Assembly: GCA_009996555.1 (NCBI GenBank)
Contig: JAACZX010000458.1
Span: 1 to 17,382, forward strand
DNA length: 17,382 bases
Source of the DNA: Chitinophagaceae bacterium
GTDB lineage: Bacteria; Bacteroidota; Bacteroidia; Chitinophagales; Chitinophagaceae
Reading direction: 5' to 3'
Shown: in pieces, positions 16,331 through 17,382 of the stretch
How positions within the stretch are numbered: the stretch's first letter is position 1
Layout of the letters: every line of letters begins with the position of its first letter
Notes under the pieces: generated by a model
Told to the model about the DNA's origin: nothing
The model's database searches: none
What the model saw: the letters and a program-made list of their open reading frames with translations, nothing else
Program-made: the position numbers and the translations under genes

Positions 16331-16435
16331 GTTAACGATTGCTTGCCATATAAAAAAAAAGATCTGTAATTGTTGATCAGCTTTCGCTGAGGTTATCCGC
16401 AGGTGAACCATTTGTTCATTTCCCATTTGGATAAC
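16298..16435 (-). ncRNA. candidate structured small RNA (about 83 or 135 bases), family not recognised
   Basis: Read leftward from the predicted start, GTTATCC (16435-16429) pairs with GGATAAC (16398-16392) to close a domain. Inside it TGAAC (16418-16414) pairs with GTTCA (16408-16404). Next comes TCAGC-GAAA-GCTGA (16390-16377), a hairpin with a GNRA tetraloop, then a linker and nine T at 16360-16352 preceded by GATC. If transcription passes that point, the strong terminator at 16297-16330 ends it. A promoter with consensus -33 and -7 elements lies directly upstream. I do not recognise the family. It could be a free regulatory RNA, or a leader or attenuator for the EamA gene 100 bases further on. 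A 54-codon frame overlaps it (16262-16426), but a chance frame of that length is not rare. Confidence 0.55.
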
Positions 16436-16436
16436 A

Positions 16437-16469
16437 CAAAGCTACCAAAGCAATGTTTAGCCATCAAAA
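16437..16469 (-). promoter_or_regulatory. consensus promoter of the small-RNA locus
   Basis: Read leftward, TTTTG (16469-16465), then exactly 20 bases, then TAGCTTTG (16444-16437). Both elements and the spacing match the Bacteroidota housekeeping promoter (TTTG, 19-21 bases, TAnnTTTG). This is the best promoter match I see in the window. Transcription should begin within a few bases of 16434. Confidence 0.65.
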
Positions 16470-16643
16470 CAAGAAATGGTGCTTTTTATGACGGCAAATC
16501 AAACTAAAAAAATTTAATATTTTGTAAATCAGTTAGTTAGAATAAATAAAAAGCTTATCTCCAAATGTATTTTTGACAATTATTCTTTTGAAATTATGTT
16601 CTGATCAACCTGTTTCGTATACTAAAAACCGCTGAATAAGGCT

Positions 16644-16964
16644 GTGTTGTTTCCACGCATATTGCAGCAGGAGAAAGAATTGCAGAACCGGCGCTATTTG
16701 AAATTGCAGAAGAAACAAATACAACTTGCGGAGTCATTCGGCTTATTGCTGTTGCCACATGAACAATTTAGCAAACACATCAATACAGGAACAAAAGTCA
16801 TTAACCAGGGTTTTATTGAAGCCCTTATAAATAACGAAACAATAAATTTGAGAACGGTTGATCTTTTACAGTACTTAATCGTGCCGCATACCCTTCGCTA
16901 CCCGAAACAAATGCAACACATAAGGAAAAAGCGCATCCATTGTTTCTGCAGCGCCTTTGGTTGA
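16644..16964 (+). CDS. doubtful small ORF, possibly a gene remnant
   Basis: This 106-codon frame starts with GTG (no ATG until near the end) and is rich in Q, K, E and L: an amphipathic stretch reads [21 protein letters not shown] recognise no family. Its last 90 bases run antisense through the end of the well-supported MoaB gene, so at least the end is unlikely to be real. A TATTTTTG -7 match lies at 16568-16575, without a -33. It may be a decayed gene fragment or chance. Confidence 0.2.
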   Translation: MLFPRILQQEKELQNRRYLKLQKKQIQLAESFGLLLLPHEQFSKHINTGTKVINQGFIEALINNETINLRTVDLLQYLIVPHTLRYPKQMQHIRKKRIHCFCSAFG

Positions 16965-17382
16965 GCCGGGCAAGGTGATGACCAGCGAATTACCAATAAA
17001 ACCAGCCACACCTCTTGATAACATAGCATAAGGTGTGCGTTGCTGGCCGTAGCTGCGTGCAGCTTCCATCATACCGGGAATTTCACGGTCGAGTAAAGGT
17101 TGAATGGCTTCGGGTGTAATATCTCTTGGCGATAATCCTGTACCGCCGGTGAATAGAATTAATTGATATCCTTCGCTGCTGTATTGTTTTGCTTTTGATT
17201 GAATGGCATCCATTTCATCGGGAATGATTTCATACACTGATGCTTTGAGTTGGTGCTGTTCCAGTTTTTGCAGAATGGCTTTCCCACTGCTGTCTTCTTT
17301 TGTCCCTGCAGCCACAGAATCGGAACAAACGATCACTGCTGTGCGGATGCTTTCTTTCAGTTCATCTTTAAAATCGGTTTTA
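16875..17382 (-). CDS. moaB: molybdenum cofactor biosynthesis protein, MoaB/MogA domain, partial (probable MoaC-MoaB fusion)
   Basis: MoaB/MogA proteins bind molybdopterin and adenylylate it before molybdenum insertion. Family marks are [59 protein letters not shown] and [18 protein letters not shown] at 17336 could start the frame, but it is open with no stop to the right edge, and the residues before it ([15 protein letters not shown]) lead smoothly into the first beta strand. I therefore treat the gene as truncated by the window. The KTDFKDEL stretch resembles the linker of the MoaC-MoaB fusions known in Bacteroidota, where MoaC makes cyclic pyranopterin monophosphate. A simple MoaB starting just outside is the alternative. 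Confidence 0.9.
   Translation of the reverse strand, partial: KTDFKDELKESIRTAVIVCSDSVAAGTKEDSSGKAILQKLEQHQLKASVYEIIPDEMDAIQSKAKQYSSEGYQLILFTGGTGLSPRDITPEAIQPLLDREIPGMMEAARSYGQQRTPYAMLSRGVAGFIGNSLVITLPGSTKGAAETMDALFPYVLHLFRVAKGMRHD

Noticed and set aside
16377..16415. Resemblance on the minus strand (ACCTGC, GGATAAC, then CAGCGAA) to part of a TPP riboswitch
   Set aside because: The CTGAGA box and the CUGG/CCAG helix of the TPP aptamer are missing, and the local helices found here are different. The likeness is probably chance.

Overview
The window looks like chromosomal DNA from a member of the Bacteroidota, most likely Chitinophagaceae or a close relative. Four things point there: a type IX secretion C-terminal sorting domain at the left edge, a periplasmic-propeller histidine kinase paired with a LytTR regulator, promoters of the TAnnTTTG type, and enzyme variants typical of the phylum. 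No transposase, phage gene, CRISPR array or rRNA is visible. The genus is an inference.

Layout, left to right. (1) 1-566, rightward: the C-terminal end of a large secreted protein carrying a gliding-motility-type (T9SS type B) sorting domain. (2) 680-5302, leftward: mqnA (futalosine-route menaquinone synthesis), then 15 bases later a propeller/Y_Y_Y sensor kinase, then a LytTR response regulator. (3) 5520-6866, rightward: purB, bracketed by two arrays of 7-base repeats that form long hairpins. (4) 6959-7993: a YraN-family protein (leftward), then a DUF6580 membrane protein (rightward). (5) 7994-8150: an intergenic cluster of hairpins including a strong bidirectional terminator. (6) 8151-9803, leftward: an acyl-CoA carboxylase carboxyltransferase subunit of the methylcrotonoyl-CoA type. 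(7) 9900-9973, rightward: tRNA-Ala(GGC) with its own -7 promoter element and terminator.

(8) 10078-15130, leftward: a small glycan-degradation cluster. In transcription order it holds a GH29 alpha-L-fucosidase, an alkaline-phosphatase-superfamily hydrolase and a GH95 alpha-L-fucosidase. All three have signal peptides, so together they could strip fucose from glycans in the periplasm or outside the cell. The hydrolase/GH95 pair has a candidate promoter with a LacI-like operator between its -33 and -7 elements and a second copy three helical turns upstream. No SusC/SusD pair or regulator gene is in the window. (9) 15324-16199, leftward: an EamA/DMT transporter. (10) 16215-16874: a 660-base stretch without a convincing protein gene. 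It contains what I consider the most interesting item, an apparently self-contained small RNA on the minus strand with an excellent -33/-7 promoter, nested helices, a GNRA-loop hairpin and intrinsic termination. (11) 16875-17382, leftward: a MoaB/MogA domain, open to the right edge and probably the C-terminal half of a MoaC-MoaB fusion.

Most protein calls rest on motifs recognised by eye. Promoter, operator and RNA calls rest on pattern matching and on foldings worked out by hand.
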